A DNA stretch of 64,000 bases from Elymus sibiricus (taxonomy: Eukaryota; Streptophyta; Magnoliopsida; Poales; Poaceae), in NCBI GenBank assembly GCA_039707655.1, contig CM077664.1, forward strand, positions 26,214,781-26,278,780. The letters run 5' to 3'. Numbering within the stretch: the first letter of the stretch is position 1; each line of letters opens with the position of its first letter. The position numbers and the translations under genes are program-made. Shown in pieces: positions 24,658 to 35,900 of the stretch. Below the pieces are notes generated by a model. It was not told the origin of the DNA. It searched no databases and saw only the letters and a program-made list of their open reading frames with translations.

Positions 24658-27517
24658 AGTGGTGATGGCAAAACTTGACCATCAAAACTTGTGGGAGGCA
24701 CCCCATAATTATCTTTATTTTTTCTTGTATGTGTCACATAACTATAGTGTTGTAGCGATGATTTTTTAATGTTTTTCTTTAGTAAAGTTCCAAGGATTAC
24801 CGTTAGCATTATTAGATTACAAGTAGTTGTTGTGCTGTGCAGTTCCTACAGTTTTATTGTTATTGCAAAATTTATAGCTCTCTGATGGAACATCAATAAA
24901 TCTTGAAAATTTTACAAAGTATTAAATTATAAGTTCTATGTATGTGGAAATTTCTTTGGAATCTTTCAGCAGTATAATTCCTGTTTTTAATTATGTGTTT
25001 GCTTACTGCACAGTTTGGAGAGACTCATGCTTTACTTGTTTTGAGTTATGTATGCCTACATTTTGATGTTCATACGGGGGAGTGGGAACTCAATCATGAT
25101 TAGATATATTGTAGCTAATGATGGGTAATAGTATTATGATAGTTATACAGCACATACATGCATAGATGTTATTGTTTTATTGACTAACCTACTCAAGAGT
25201 CTGTTCAACTTTTGTCAGGATGAAGTTTTTAAGTTTTCAAGAGGAGAAGAAAGGAAAAGCAAGAATTCAAGCTTGGGGATGTCAATACATTCCCAATTTA
25301 ATTCAAAGAATTCTCAAGCTCTAAGCTTGGGGATGCCAAGCATCCCCCTCTTCCTCGACATTATCATCATGACTTCTTTAAACCTATGTTTTTATTTGAC
25401 TTCATAATATGTGTAAGTTCTTGGAGCATCATTTTGTTTTCTTTTGAATAAATATAATCATCACATTGGAATGTTATTTTTAGAATGAGAGAGTTGCATA
25501 GCTATTGAATTTTATATACTCTATGTGCTTCACTTATATCTTTTAGAGTTATTGGTGGATAAGACACTTTAAACTCTCTGTGCTTCACTTATATTTGTTG
25601 GAGAGTTGAAACATTACTGGAATTAGATTTTATTATCATATTCATGGTAGATTTGTTAATAGGTTCGTACTAAATTATAAAATTCCATAGAACGTAAGAA
25701 CAAACTTAACTAGAGCAACAACTAGAATCTTCAACATATTGGACTAGATACTTAGCAATTGTTTTGAAACAATTTGAGGCCATTAATCAACATTGTGATA
25801 GAGGACCTTGCATCTTGACATAGTTGGTGTTGTTAAGGTTTAGTTGAACCATTGCCTTTTTTCCACTGAAATACAAAAGTTGGGGAGTCTAGTAGTGGCT
25901 AGATTAGTGCTAGAATGTTGTCATGGCTTTTAACTGATGGTCCAACAACTTTGGTTTGGCCGGGGTAGTGTGATGGTTAACTACTACCAACCTTCTCCCT
26001 CGGGGTACTTAGTTTTTGAGTCTTATGCAATATAATGCCACAATGCTCATGTGTAGTTTTTGGGTTTTTTATGATTCAACCAAGTTCAAAGCTTTTTACA
26101 CTTCCATTTTACCTTACATATTGCTAGCCTCTTCGGTATTCAGCATTGCCCACTCTCAATTAAGACATGGTGCATACTTCGCTGCTACATCCAAATTCTA
26201 TGGGAGAACTTCCTCTTGTTCTCCTTCACATAATGCCAAATACCTTCCTCAAAAAGTTCACCATACCTACCTATCATGCCATTTCCATAGCCATTTTGAG
26301 TATATTGCCATGCACTACCATCATCATTCCATCATACGCATTACATGACTGGAGACATGTTCTTTATTGTCATTTGCTTTACATGGTCATATAGCTAGCT
26401 TCATATAATTTTGCACAAATGGACATTCTTCATCATTGTCATATGCTATGCTAAATCTTGTACTTACTGATACATTGCTAGAGCATTCATATAGAGTTTC
26501 TCTCATGTTCATAGATTGAGATATGATTACATTCGGTTGAAGTATGTCAAAATAAAGTGTACTGTTCATCATTGTAAGGTGTTGCTTCTACCCAAAAGAG
26601 AAAGAGAGCGAGATCAAATAAAAGATGCACCAAGGAGGTGTCACAAAAAAAGGTTAGAGAGAGAAGGAGCAACACCATTATCCTCTTTAGTATACAATAA
26701 AGGTGCTTCAAAGTAGCACTACTTCATGCATTGTAAAGTAGAAAGTTTTATGAGCTTCATATTGTCATACATACTGGTGGAGAATTTACACTATAGAACT
26801 TGGCTTGTGTATTCCAATGATGAGCTTCCTCAAATGCTCTACGTTTTCATGAGAGAGCAAGTTGGATGCACCCCCACTTAGTCCATAGGAGAGCTTTCAC
26901 ATATTCATTGGTCTATGTGCATCCTAGTTGCATGGCGATCACTACTCCTTGCATTAACATCGATTATATGACCTTCTCCATTGCCTAATGATTAGCTGCG
27001 TTGATGCAAGACTTTCTTTGTTTTTTACTTCTTCCAACCCCCATTATTATTCCATTTTCCACATAGGTCTGGGGCCTAGACTTGCGCTAGTTTTCTGCAT
27101 TAAGTAGTTGAGTCGTTGACTAACACAAATAGACAATTTTGCTATTGTACTTGGTTTGGCTATGGGTTGGTGTTTTGAAGTGATTTCTAAAGCATAACTT
27201 CTTTTGTCTATGACGGTCATTGCTTTGTTCCCAACATAATATTGATATTATTTCTAAATCTTTGGCATTGGGAATCTTAGCATGATACACTGATTGTTGA
27301 TGGGTAATAGGGAATTTGTCTATGTGCATTGAGATAGCTAATAATTGTTACTTATAAACAATTGCCATGTATCCTTTACTTGTTGCTCTAGATTCACCAA
27401 AGAGAATTACACTTAATGATCATGCTCTTGTTAAGGTAGCATTCAAACTCCAGAAACTGTTCTTTGGGTTATCATCCTACATGCTCGAGGACGACCAGGG
27501 ATTAAGCTGGGGTATGC
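24658..27517 (+). other. Element B 3' non-coding region
   Basis: 2.86 kb of AT-rich sequence without a supported protein. The first 800 bp resemble the ~735-bp unit of element D and hold a twin-hairpin module (25275-25347). The remainder includes TE-like debris with short frames that I could not match. The end, CAGGGATTAAGCTGGGGTATGC at about 27496-27517, is purine-rich and abuts the right LTR, so it is the likely polypurine tract. Confidence 0.6.
25275..25347 (+). ncRNA. Twin-hairpin module, element B
   Basis: Hairpin 1 (25275-25294) pairs GGGGATGT with ACATTCCC, including one G-U pair, around loop CAAT. Hairpin 2 (25329-25347) pairs GGGGATGC with GCATCCCC around loop CAA. Spacing is 34 nt. 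Stem sequences differ from those in D but pairing is kept. Confidence 0.5.
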
Positions 27518-28532
27518 TGATATGTCCTAAACGAATCTATAATTTTTGGTAGTTTTCATGCCATATTCTTACTGAATATGAAATGTTTTATCATCTATTT
27601 GGACTAACATATTAATAAAGTGCCAGTTGCAGTTTTTTGTGTCTGTATTTTTCGTACATCAGAAAAATCCGAGAAAATTCAGGAGTGATTTTTACGTCGA
27701 AAGAGCAGCAACGCCAAAAGGTGGACCCAGGGGCCCACGGGACCCACATGCCCCCAGGTGTGGCCCAGGGCCAGGACATGTGGGGCCCTAGGGAGTGATG
27801 TGCATTAGATGGAGTAAATCTCTATAAGTGAATTATTTTGGTGATAGTAAGAGAGAAAAACTTATAGTTGTATTTACACCACTAAAGTTAAAAAGATAGT
27901 TGACTCATTGTCCCAGTGATGAGCGCGGGGTGAGGTGAATAGTATTATCAACTGTATATCATCTTACTTAATGCAATGTATATTTTATTACTTAATATTT
28001 GGAGGTGCATGATGGATATCGGTCTCTAGGTGGAGTATTACACGGATATACTGCCTATATAAAGTCATCGCACCATATGTTACAATTTATCATCAATGAT
28101 TTGATTGTTCATTACATATACCTATGCTTATATTTATGCACCGTTGTTACTTGGAGAGATGCTACTGGTGAACCTATGAACCCCGGTCCAATTTTCCACG
28201 TAAAAACAACCACAACTTTACTTTTACATGCACTTTTATTTTCTGCAATTATTTATTCCGAAAATGCAAAAACACTTCCAACCATATGATACACTCATAA
28301 CTTGTTGCAACTAGCAAGGCTAGTGAGGTTGATAACCTCACTAAAGTTGTTGGGGACACAAGTGAAGTTTGTATTCTATGCTGCAGTGCTGACGATTGGA
28401 CTAGGGGCATTGTCTCTACAAATTGATACCTTGGTTTCTCAACTCAGGGGAAAACTTACTGCTTGCTCGAAACCCTTGCACTTTGGGGCCCAATAAAACC
28501 TCCCATATAAGGCTATTAGATAGCAAACATCA
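27518..28532 (+). repeat. 3' LTR of element B
   Basis: 1015 bp, from TGATATGTCC to AAACATCA. Compared with the 5' LTR it lacks the sequence equivalent to 481-918 and about 35 bp near 28045. It also carries a replaced patch at 28494-28511 that matches element A sequence at 29530-29547. Confidence 0.9.
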
Positions 28533-30951
28533 GGCACTCAAGGTTGACAAGATATTTCATGTGCACAACTTTGCCGAGTCTAAGAAGATCGCGATGTCAA
28601 CTTGAGATTAAAGACTATGCACTCATTTGGTGGGAGTGTCAATGAGAAGATCATGAAGAGCCTCCCATAGACACTTGGGAAGAGATGAAAGAAGTAATGA
28701 GCTCAAGATTCGTCCCCAAGCACTACATTTGAGGTCTGTTGAAGAAACTCCAAGAGCTCAAGCAAGGAGCTTGAAGCATGAAAGAATGCTATAAGGAAAT
28801 GTGTAAGAATAAGAAGAGAAAATTATGGCTTGATTCCTCAACAGATTGAACTATACCATCAATCACATTCCTGACTTCCAACCTTATACCACTTTGGTGG
28901 AACTTGTGCATCAAGCTAAGAAGGCAGAGCGACAAGTCAAAGAAAATTTTCGCTACAATAAAAGCTCCATCTACATGCCAAGAAACTCCACCTACACTCT
29001 GCGCACCCTATCGAACACCAAGACCTTCCACTGAGCTACACCCACTAATGGTGGCCCTTCATGCTCCAAGGCTGCCGCGGCTAGCTCAAGTCATCCACCG
29101 GACTCCTAAGCCAAGACACAATTGGCACCAAGCACCACCTCTTTAGTGGCCTCCACTAGCAAGATAGGAAACCATGAATGCTTTAAGTGCAAGGGCCGAT
29201 GCCACAAGTCCATTGATTGCCCCAACAATCATGTCCTGATGATGACGGAAGAAGGTGAATATGAGTCCATGACTGAAGGTGAGCTCAAAGCTTTGGAAGA
29301 AGTTGCAAGAGTACAACAAGGCAGTGGAGAAGAAGATCAAGTCTATTGTGATGTTGATCCGAGCCTCGCTCTTGTCATTAGCAAGACCTTGACACTCCAA
29401 CACTAAGACGAGCCCAACCAAAGGAGCAACCTGTTCCAAACCAATGCCAGAATCAATGGAAGATCCAACAAGGTGATCATCGATGGTGGTAGTTGCCACA
29501 ACCCCGCTAGTGAAGAGCTTTGTACAAAGTAAAACCTCCCATATAAGCAGCATCCTTGCCCTTATCATGCAATGGTTGAGAGATAGTGGAACCATCAAAA
29601 TTCAATACACCATCGATGTCTCTTTCAAGACTAGAGCATATGAAGACATGGTAGAGTGTGACATTGTCCCAATGACGGTTTTCCACTTGCTTCTTCGAAG
29701 ACCATGTGAAAACAACCAAAGCGCCATCCACAATGACTACACCAACTTCTATAGCTTCAAGTGGAAGAACAAGGAATATCTCCTTTGCCCCATGATGCCA
29801 ACTCAAATCATCACCAACAATGCTCAAAAATTTGCTATGGCTCATGAAGATAAAGAGAAGAGTGAGACATGTGGTAAGAGAGTGAGCGACCTTTCGGTGA
29901 GTGAGAGCCACAAGCCTAATATGAGTGGAAACACTATGAGTGCTACTAAGGACAAAATCCTATTAGCCACTAAATCTAACTTGATGGAAGTGAGAGATGA
30001 CCCATCCACACTTCACTTTGTGATCTTGTACAAATATGAGGTTGTTTCGACTAATGAGCCACCTCCACTTCCAAGTGCTATGTCTCATGTTTTGAAGGAA
30101 TTCGAGGACGTATTCCCCGTGAAAATTCCCTCCGGACTTCCTCCACTACGTGGCATTGATCATCCGATCGATCTCATATCGGGTACTCCTCTACCAATTT
30201 GACCTCCTTACCACATCAACTCTGAGGAGACCAAGGAAATACAATGCCAAGTAGAAGAGCTACTTGACAAAGGGTGTCTTCGAGAAAGCTTAAGCCCTTG
30301 TGCCATTCCCATTATACTTGTGCCAAAAAAGGATAGAACATGGCATATGTGTGTGGATTGTCATGCTATCAACAACAACACCGTTTGATATAAGACATCC
30401 CATTCCTCACTTAGATGACATGCTCAGTGAGTTAAATGGTGCCACTATCCTCTAAAAAATTGACTTTAAAAGTGGATACCACGAAATAAGGATGCAAGTA
30501 GGAGATGAATGGAAAACTGCCTTTAAAACCAAATTTGGCTTGTATTAATGGCTTGTTATACCTTTTGGTTTGTCAAATGCTCCTAGCACCTTCATGCGCT
30601 TGATGAATCATGTCTTGAGGAATTTCATTGGTAGATTTGTTGTTGTTTACTTTGATGACATTCTTGTTTATAGCAAGAATTTAAATGACCATGCTATTCA
30701 TGTTGCACAAGTCTTGCATGTTCTTAGAAAGGAGAAGCTCTATGCTAACATGAAAAATGCACATTTTGCACAAGCAAACTTGTATTTTTGGGGTTCATCA
30801 TTTCCCCTAATGGCATTGAGGTGGATGAAATTAAAATTACCGCAATTAAAAACTGTTCAACTCCATTAATGTGAGTCAAGTGTGTAGTTTTCATGGGTTA
30901 ACCAGCTTTTATTATCATTTTGTGAAAGAATTTAGTGCCATAGCTTCACCC
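28533..30951 (+). pseudogene. Element A gypsy gag-pol, middle piece (decayed)
   Basis: Gag continues from 146 and includes WEEMKEVMSSRFVPKHY near 28680, a plant gypsy capsid hallmark. A CCHC knuckle, CFKCKGRCHKSIDC, lies at about 29178-29220. Near 29475 VIIDGGSCHN resembles the protease active site. 29483-30202 ends in a pre-RT segment (VLKEFEDVFPVKIPSGLPP). Reverse transcriptase follows in several frames: [38 protein letters not shown], and the catalytic YFDD at 30648-30659 followed by ILVYSK. Stops at about 30200, 30455 and 30546 and frameshifts near 30385 make it inactive. The CACTA element cuts it at 30951. The lineage within Ty3/Gypsy is not assigned. Confidence 0.88.
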
Positions 30952-31230
30952 CACTAGTAGAAAACTGGGCTTTGGTTCTGGTTAGATCAGAGCAATAGTC
31001 CCGGTCATGTTACGAACCGGGACTAATATGAGCATCAGTCCCGGTTCGAGCGGCTAGGACGCCGGCCGGGCCTCGGCAGGCATCAGTCCCGGTTCGACTG
31101 GGACCTTTACTCCCGGTTCCAGACACCAACCGGGACTAAAGGGCATTGCTCCCTTTAGTCCCGGTTGGTGTCTCCAACCGGGACTAAAGGTTAGTCTTCA
31201 GTCCCGGTTCTAGACACCAACCGGGGCTAA
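30952..31230. repeat. CACTA left TIR and subterminal repeats
   Basis: After the terminal inverted repeat (30952 to about 30970) come about eight copies of TAGTCCCGGTT or its inverse ACCGGGACTA. Arms 31121-31143 and 31151-31173 form a perfect 23-bp inverted repeat with a 7-nt spacer. Arms 31152-31168 and 31174-31190 form an alternative perfect 17-bp one. Subterminal motifs in this family are the expected TnpA binding sites. Confidence 0.85.
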
Positions 31231-31239
31231 AAAGATGCC

Positions 31240-31248
31240 TATATATAT
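31240..31248 (+). promoter_or_regulatory. TATA box of the left CACTA transcription unit
   Basis: TATATATAT directly after the last subterminal repeat and followed by a CT-rich leader. It is the probable promoter for the genes at 31813-32256 and 32428 onwards. Confidence 0.6.
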
Positions 31249-31812
31249 CCTCGCCCCGCCCGCCCTCTCCTCTGTTTTTTGGCCGTAGAAGGTGGGAGGT
31301 GTGTGTGCTACTCTGTTCTCACTTCTTATGCACATGAGGTGTTCGATGAAATGCCCGAGCCACACTTAAGCTTTCTCCTCTGTTCTTCCTCCAAGCTCCA
31401 TTTTCCCCAAGATTTGTCTAGATTTGGCGGTGCACCAACTATCCAAGTGTTCTAAAAGGTTAGCAACTTCGTCCTTTCATCTCTCACTGCTAGTTTAGCT
31501 CATTTCATATGCTCTAGAAGTAGAGTGGTTTGTGGGTTTTAGTGGAGGAGTGTATGCGGGAGTTTATTTGATTTAGATGCACAATTTGAGCCCAAATTAA
31601 CTTCTTAGTTTGCACATGTGTAGGGCGCAGTCCGGTCCCCGTCCCCGTCCTCACCGCCGTCGATCGCCCACGCCGATCTTGTCACCGGCACCACCATGGT
31701 GAGCCTCTTGTTCTTATCTTTTTTTAGAAAGAACAAATTCTTACTTGTATGATTTAGATAGCTACTTGTATAATTTTCTTACTTGTATTATTGTTTGTTA
31801 TTCTATAGTGCC

Positions 31813-32256
31813 ATGGTTTTGGTATCCGCCCCCGTCGGCTCTTGTCCGGTCTATGATTTGGATGTGGTATATTATCTTTTATAACTATTTGTTTCATTTA
31901 GTGTTTATGACAATTATGCCGACCAACTTGACATAGATGTTTTTATCTAGGAGGTATGTGAACCGGAAATTCCAACCGACCCTCTTGTCGAGAGGTTAAA
32001 TTTAGTTGAAAAAGAAAACAATTATTTGAAAGAAAAATTTAAAAGAATTGAAGAAGAGAAGATGAAATTGGAGTTGCATGTTGCCGATGTCGTCGATCTA
32101 CACAAGATCCAGATGGATGCAATGCGCTTGAAGATTAGAAAGATTAGAAAATATGCCATTGATAAAGAGGCTTGGTATTATTATGTTATTGGATCAATTG
32201 TTACCTTAGTTGCGATTTTGATCGCATTTGTTGTTGCATTTAAATGTTTTACATAG
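31813..32256 (+). CDS. CACTA accessory gene: coiled-coil, single-membrane-span protein (~119 aa, two exons)
   Basis: My model joins 31813-31866 and 31951-32256. ATG 31813 opens MVLVSAPVGSCPVYDLDV; GT at 31867 and TTATCTAG before 31951 are good splice signals and the phase is zero. The second exon reads EVCEPEIPTDPLVERL, then a heptad-like Lys/Glu-rich coil (KEKFKRIEEEKMKLELHV), a basic stretch (MRLKIRKIRKYAID), and one hydrophobic segment of about 20 residues (VIGSIVTLVAILIAFVVAF) before the stop at 32254-32256. The intact frame contrasts with the broken transposase next door. An upstream ATG in CACCACCATG|GTGAGC near 31695 could add a first exon. Function is unknown; tail-anchoring to a membrane is an inference from the C-terminal span. 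Confidence 0.65.
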
Positions 32257-32427
32257 TTGTATGTTGTTTTATGAGAACTATGTATGAACTTTATGTATTT
32301 ATTTTTGCAGTAATGACATTTGATCACTACTGTACTTTGGTTTTAATGTGATGATGAACTTGTATTAATTTGGTCATTTCTCTATTCATGATGTTCTGTA
32401 ACGGTTTTTGATATACTTAATTACATA

Positions 32428-32991
32428 ATGCAGATGAACCGGCAATGGATGTACGGTGACCGACGCACTTCCGAGTACATTACGGGCCTGCATAATTTTA
32501 TCGATGTGGCTGAGGCAAACAAGCAGAATGGTTTTATGTACTGTCCATGTGTTGTCTGTGAGAATACGAAGGATTACTCTTCCTCGAAAACCCTTCACTT
32601 CCACCTGCTTGAGAAGGGTTTCATGCCCCACTATAATTGTTGGACCAAGCACGGAGAAAGAGGGGTTATGATGGAAGACAATGAAGAAGAAAAGGATGAT
32701 GACAACTATCCTATGTTCCCTGAATACGGTGATACTGCAACGGGGGAAGCTAAAGATCAAGAGGACCAGATGTGCCCGATGATGATCTTCGCCGGGTCAT
32801 TGTTGATGCACAGAGAGAATGCGAAAGTGAAAGGGAGAAGTTGAAGTTCGATCGCATGTTAGAGGATCACAAAAAATGGTTGTACCCAAATTGCGAAGAT
32901 GGCAACACAAAGCTCGGTACCACACTGGAATTGCTGCAATGGAAGGCAGAGAATGGTTTATCCGACAAGGGATTTGGGAAGCTACAGAAAA
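32428..32991 (+). pseudogene. CACTA TNP2-type transposase, N-terminal part
   Basis: ATG 32428 opens MNRQWMYGDRRTSEYITGL. The first 75 residues hold the transposase-associated (Transpos_assoc-like) domain with CPCVVCEN and NCWTKHGE, its conserved Cys and His residues. An acidic linker follows. A single-base deletion near 32769 shifts the frame; the true sequence continues in the 32772 frame (DDDLRRVIVDAQRECESERE) to KGFGKLQK at 32991, where element F interrupts. It resumes at 41950. This protein cuts and joins DNA at the CACTA ends in active elements. Confidence 0.85.
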
Positions 32992-35900
32992 TGTAACATC
33001 CCCAGATCCTAACCTTGTCATTAAGCTAATTAGATTGCCATGTCATCATGATCATCTTAAATAAATTGCATTTAGAAAATAATCCAACCTCGAATTCAAA
33101 ATTCAAATTGCAAGTGAAAGTAAAAGTTGTTCAAATCAGAAACTAAAATGTTCATTGAATAGCAAATAATTCATAACTAATTATGTTCAGGAAAACAACA
33201 TCACTAAAAATTCCTAAGTAACTCTAACAACCTCAAACAGTAGTCAAAACAACACATTTTAATCCATTTTATTTAATCCAAATTACAAATGAAATTATAT
33301 TTGGCCCAAGCCAATTTCTGGTGGTAGAGCATATTGCATTGTGATATTTCTGGTGCCCAAGTCATTTTAGTGCCACACATTTTGCAAAACAGAAAGTAAT
33401 ACAGAAAACAGAAAAAAAGAAAAAGAAAAACGGTTAGGGGCACTGGCGCACTGGGCCGTGAGTGCACAGTACGGCCAGGCCTAGCCCAGCTGAGCCATCT
33501 CCTTCCTCCCGCGCTGTCGTGCGTGCACGCCGACACGGCGCCGCCCGTCGCACTGTCGGCCATCCGCCGGCTCCTCGACGCTGATAAGGGCTCACCCGTG
33601 CGCCTCTCCCTCCCCTGCGAAACCCTAGCCCACCAGAAACCCCTCTCGTCCCCTCCCTCACTCCCATTCGAGCTCACCCGAAACCTCCCGCGGTCGCCGT
33701 CGTCGATCCCGCGCCCTCCGTCACCTCCTCGCCTCGCCGAGATGATGTGAAGCTCCGCGGTCGCCCGCTGCTCCGCCTGCGTCAACCCATCGGGGCCGGG
33801 GAGCACCACATTGAGCTCCTCGAGCTCATCTTCTTCCTCGGGTCACCGGCGACCGTCGCCGATTCCGGCGACCTCTGCTGCTCCGAAACCGTCAAGGGCC
33901 TTTCTTGTGCCGCCAGGTGAGCCGCTCCTCCTCTCCCTGCGCTCCTCTGCCCTCCTGCGCCTCCGTAGCCGTCTCTGTCGCCGCCATCCGAACTGTGCTC
34001 CGCCGCATCGCTCGCCGCCGTCCGTTTAGTCGCCGTCGTGCTCGAACGAGCACGGTTTCGTGCTCAGTGCATCTGCGCGTGCCCAATGCACCCATCCACG
34101 CACTCTGCCGAGCCCCGTAGCGTCGATCCCGAGCTCCTCTTGCTCCGGCCGCCGCCTGCCGTCGTCGCCGCCATTGCCTAGGACCTCCCCGACCCCAGCC
34201 AACCCTGCCATCGGTCGCTGCGTCGAACGGCCGTTCGAACGCGACCGCCCGCGCCCATTTTGGTGGCCTGTGGGCGAATTATGACCACGGCCGAGCCGCG
34301 CCGCCGCGGAAATGGCTGCCGCCGACTAGCCGCCGGTGCGCTGACGTGGCCGGTCAACGGGGGTCGCTAATGACGCCCTGTGTGACTGACGGACGGGGCC
34401 CAGCGCTTAATTAATTTCGGATTAGATTAAACCGCTAATAAACTAACCCTAATAGCCACTGACAGTAGGGCCCACCTCTAATTAATCACCGTTTAGTTAA
34501 AATTAAATCCGGATTAACCCCACTATCTATGATAGGTGGGGCCAGCCACTATTCCAGTGGATAAGCTCTGCTGAGTCAGCAGCTGACTCAGCAGGCCGGC
34601 CCCACATGTCAGCCTCTCTGGGCTGACCGCTGACTGGACCGCTGACCCAGTCAATGTGCCCACTGGTCAGCCACTGTGCTGGTCAGCTGGGTACGTTTCT
34701 GGGTACCCGTAGCATTTTGCATTTAATATTTTTCGAAATATAAATAATCCAGAAATTCCAGAATATTAATAAAACTTTAGAAAATCATATCTTTTAAACC
34801 GTAACTCGGATTAAAATAAGTTATATTTGAAAATCGATCAGAAAAATGTGTAGAATCCGAATAACCTATCCCCATACTTTCCACACCCCTCTATCATACC
34901 GAACATGGAACCTTTTGCCGGTATCTGATAAATGAATAGTGCATGACCTCGATAAAATAAATCCAAATAAATTCCTAAATTAACTAAAACAATTAGTTAG
35001 GCATTATATCACCTCTAAATATCATTTAGGCATGTCTTGCATAGTGATTGCGTTTGTTGCCGTGAATTTATTGTTTCTTCTCCCCCCCCTTCTTTCCGAT
35101 AGCCTCCGAGATCGACGCTGCTCAGGAGACAGACGACCCCTCTAACGCTCCCTCCTTTGCCGCAGAGCTTCCAGGCAAGCAAACCCCCTTGACGCATGCC
35201 TATATCACCTATTCCTTCTCCCTCCTGCTTGCATTAGAAAATTGCTACTGCTATTGTTTTATCCTACTCTACTGTATAGCATGTCCTTGTAACTGTTATT
35301 GATACCTGCCTGTTATCCAAAATGCTTAGTATAGGTTGGATGGTAGTGAACCATCTGTTGCCCCTCCTCCTTGCTGTAGTTGCCCCGCTTTAGTATCTGT
35401 GCCCCGATCGATGTGGTCGAACGGGCTGAGACCCATACATCACCACACCACCCCTAAGTTGCTCGACTCTGCAGAGTTATCATCAAGTGCCGAGGGTGAT
35501 ACCTCTTATTCCACTTCTGATGAGACTTCTGTGGTATAACTAGTCGGTCGTGGATTATGAGGGTGATTCCTCTTTCAACACCCCGACGAAGCTTATGTCG
35601 TGCAACCCCGCAAGTGTGAATACCATCGAGGGTGATTCCTCCGGATTCACCTTGACGGATACATCCGGCAGGAATCCAACGAGGGTGACTCCTCGGGTTC
35701 CTGCTGGATGGAATGGACACACGGTTACCACTTACTTACCGTTGTTACTGGATAAGTCAGGTAGGCCCCGAGGGGTACCCGCGAGTGATGTGTAGACGGG
35801 TTGACCATGAGCGTACCCGCGAGATGAATACGTGGCACGGCCGGGCATTCTTAGCCCTTGCCGTAAGTCCACGAGACGGGGCGACGGGGTCACAGGTTCG

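Larger units (their letters stand above)
147..28532 (+). mobile_element. Element B: Athila-like Ty3/Gypsy retrotransposon, + strand, split by C and D
   Basis: A complete insertion bounded by direct LTRs (147-1688 and 27518-28532) and by a perfect 5-bp target duplication, ggcac (142-146 and 28533-28537). The LTRs begin TGATATGTCC and end in ACATTA/ACATCA; the left copy has a C-to-T change at its end. A degenerate tRNA-Asp primer site follows the left LTR. The interior has a gag-protease reading frame but no reverse transcriptase or integrase that I can see, so it was probably non-autonomous. The DLGAS protease motif, the ILGRPFL motif and the tRNA-Asp primer site are typical of the plant Athila lineage. 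Element C interrupts it at 3579-24439. It lies inside gag of element A. Confidence 0.92.

Noticed and set aside
26016..27552. Short + strand ORFs in the 3' region of element B
   Set aside because: No motif, AT-rich, and located in the non-coding 3' domain before the polypurine tract.
33273..34284. Long minus-strand ORF 33273-33809 and neighbours in the F LTR (copies at 38107-39199)
   Set aside because: GC-rich leader-like sequence with open frames on both strands, no recognised domain, and the LTR copies differ at the amino-acid level.
35550..35795. 81-aa ORF with GDSS repeats in the F LTR (copy 40401-40646)
   Set aside because: The two copies differ mostly by amino-acid-changing substitutions, unlike the flanking exon-like pieces, and H does not keep the frame.
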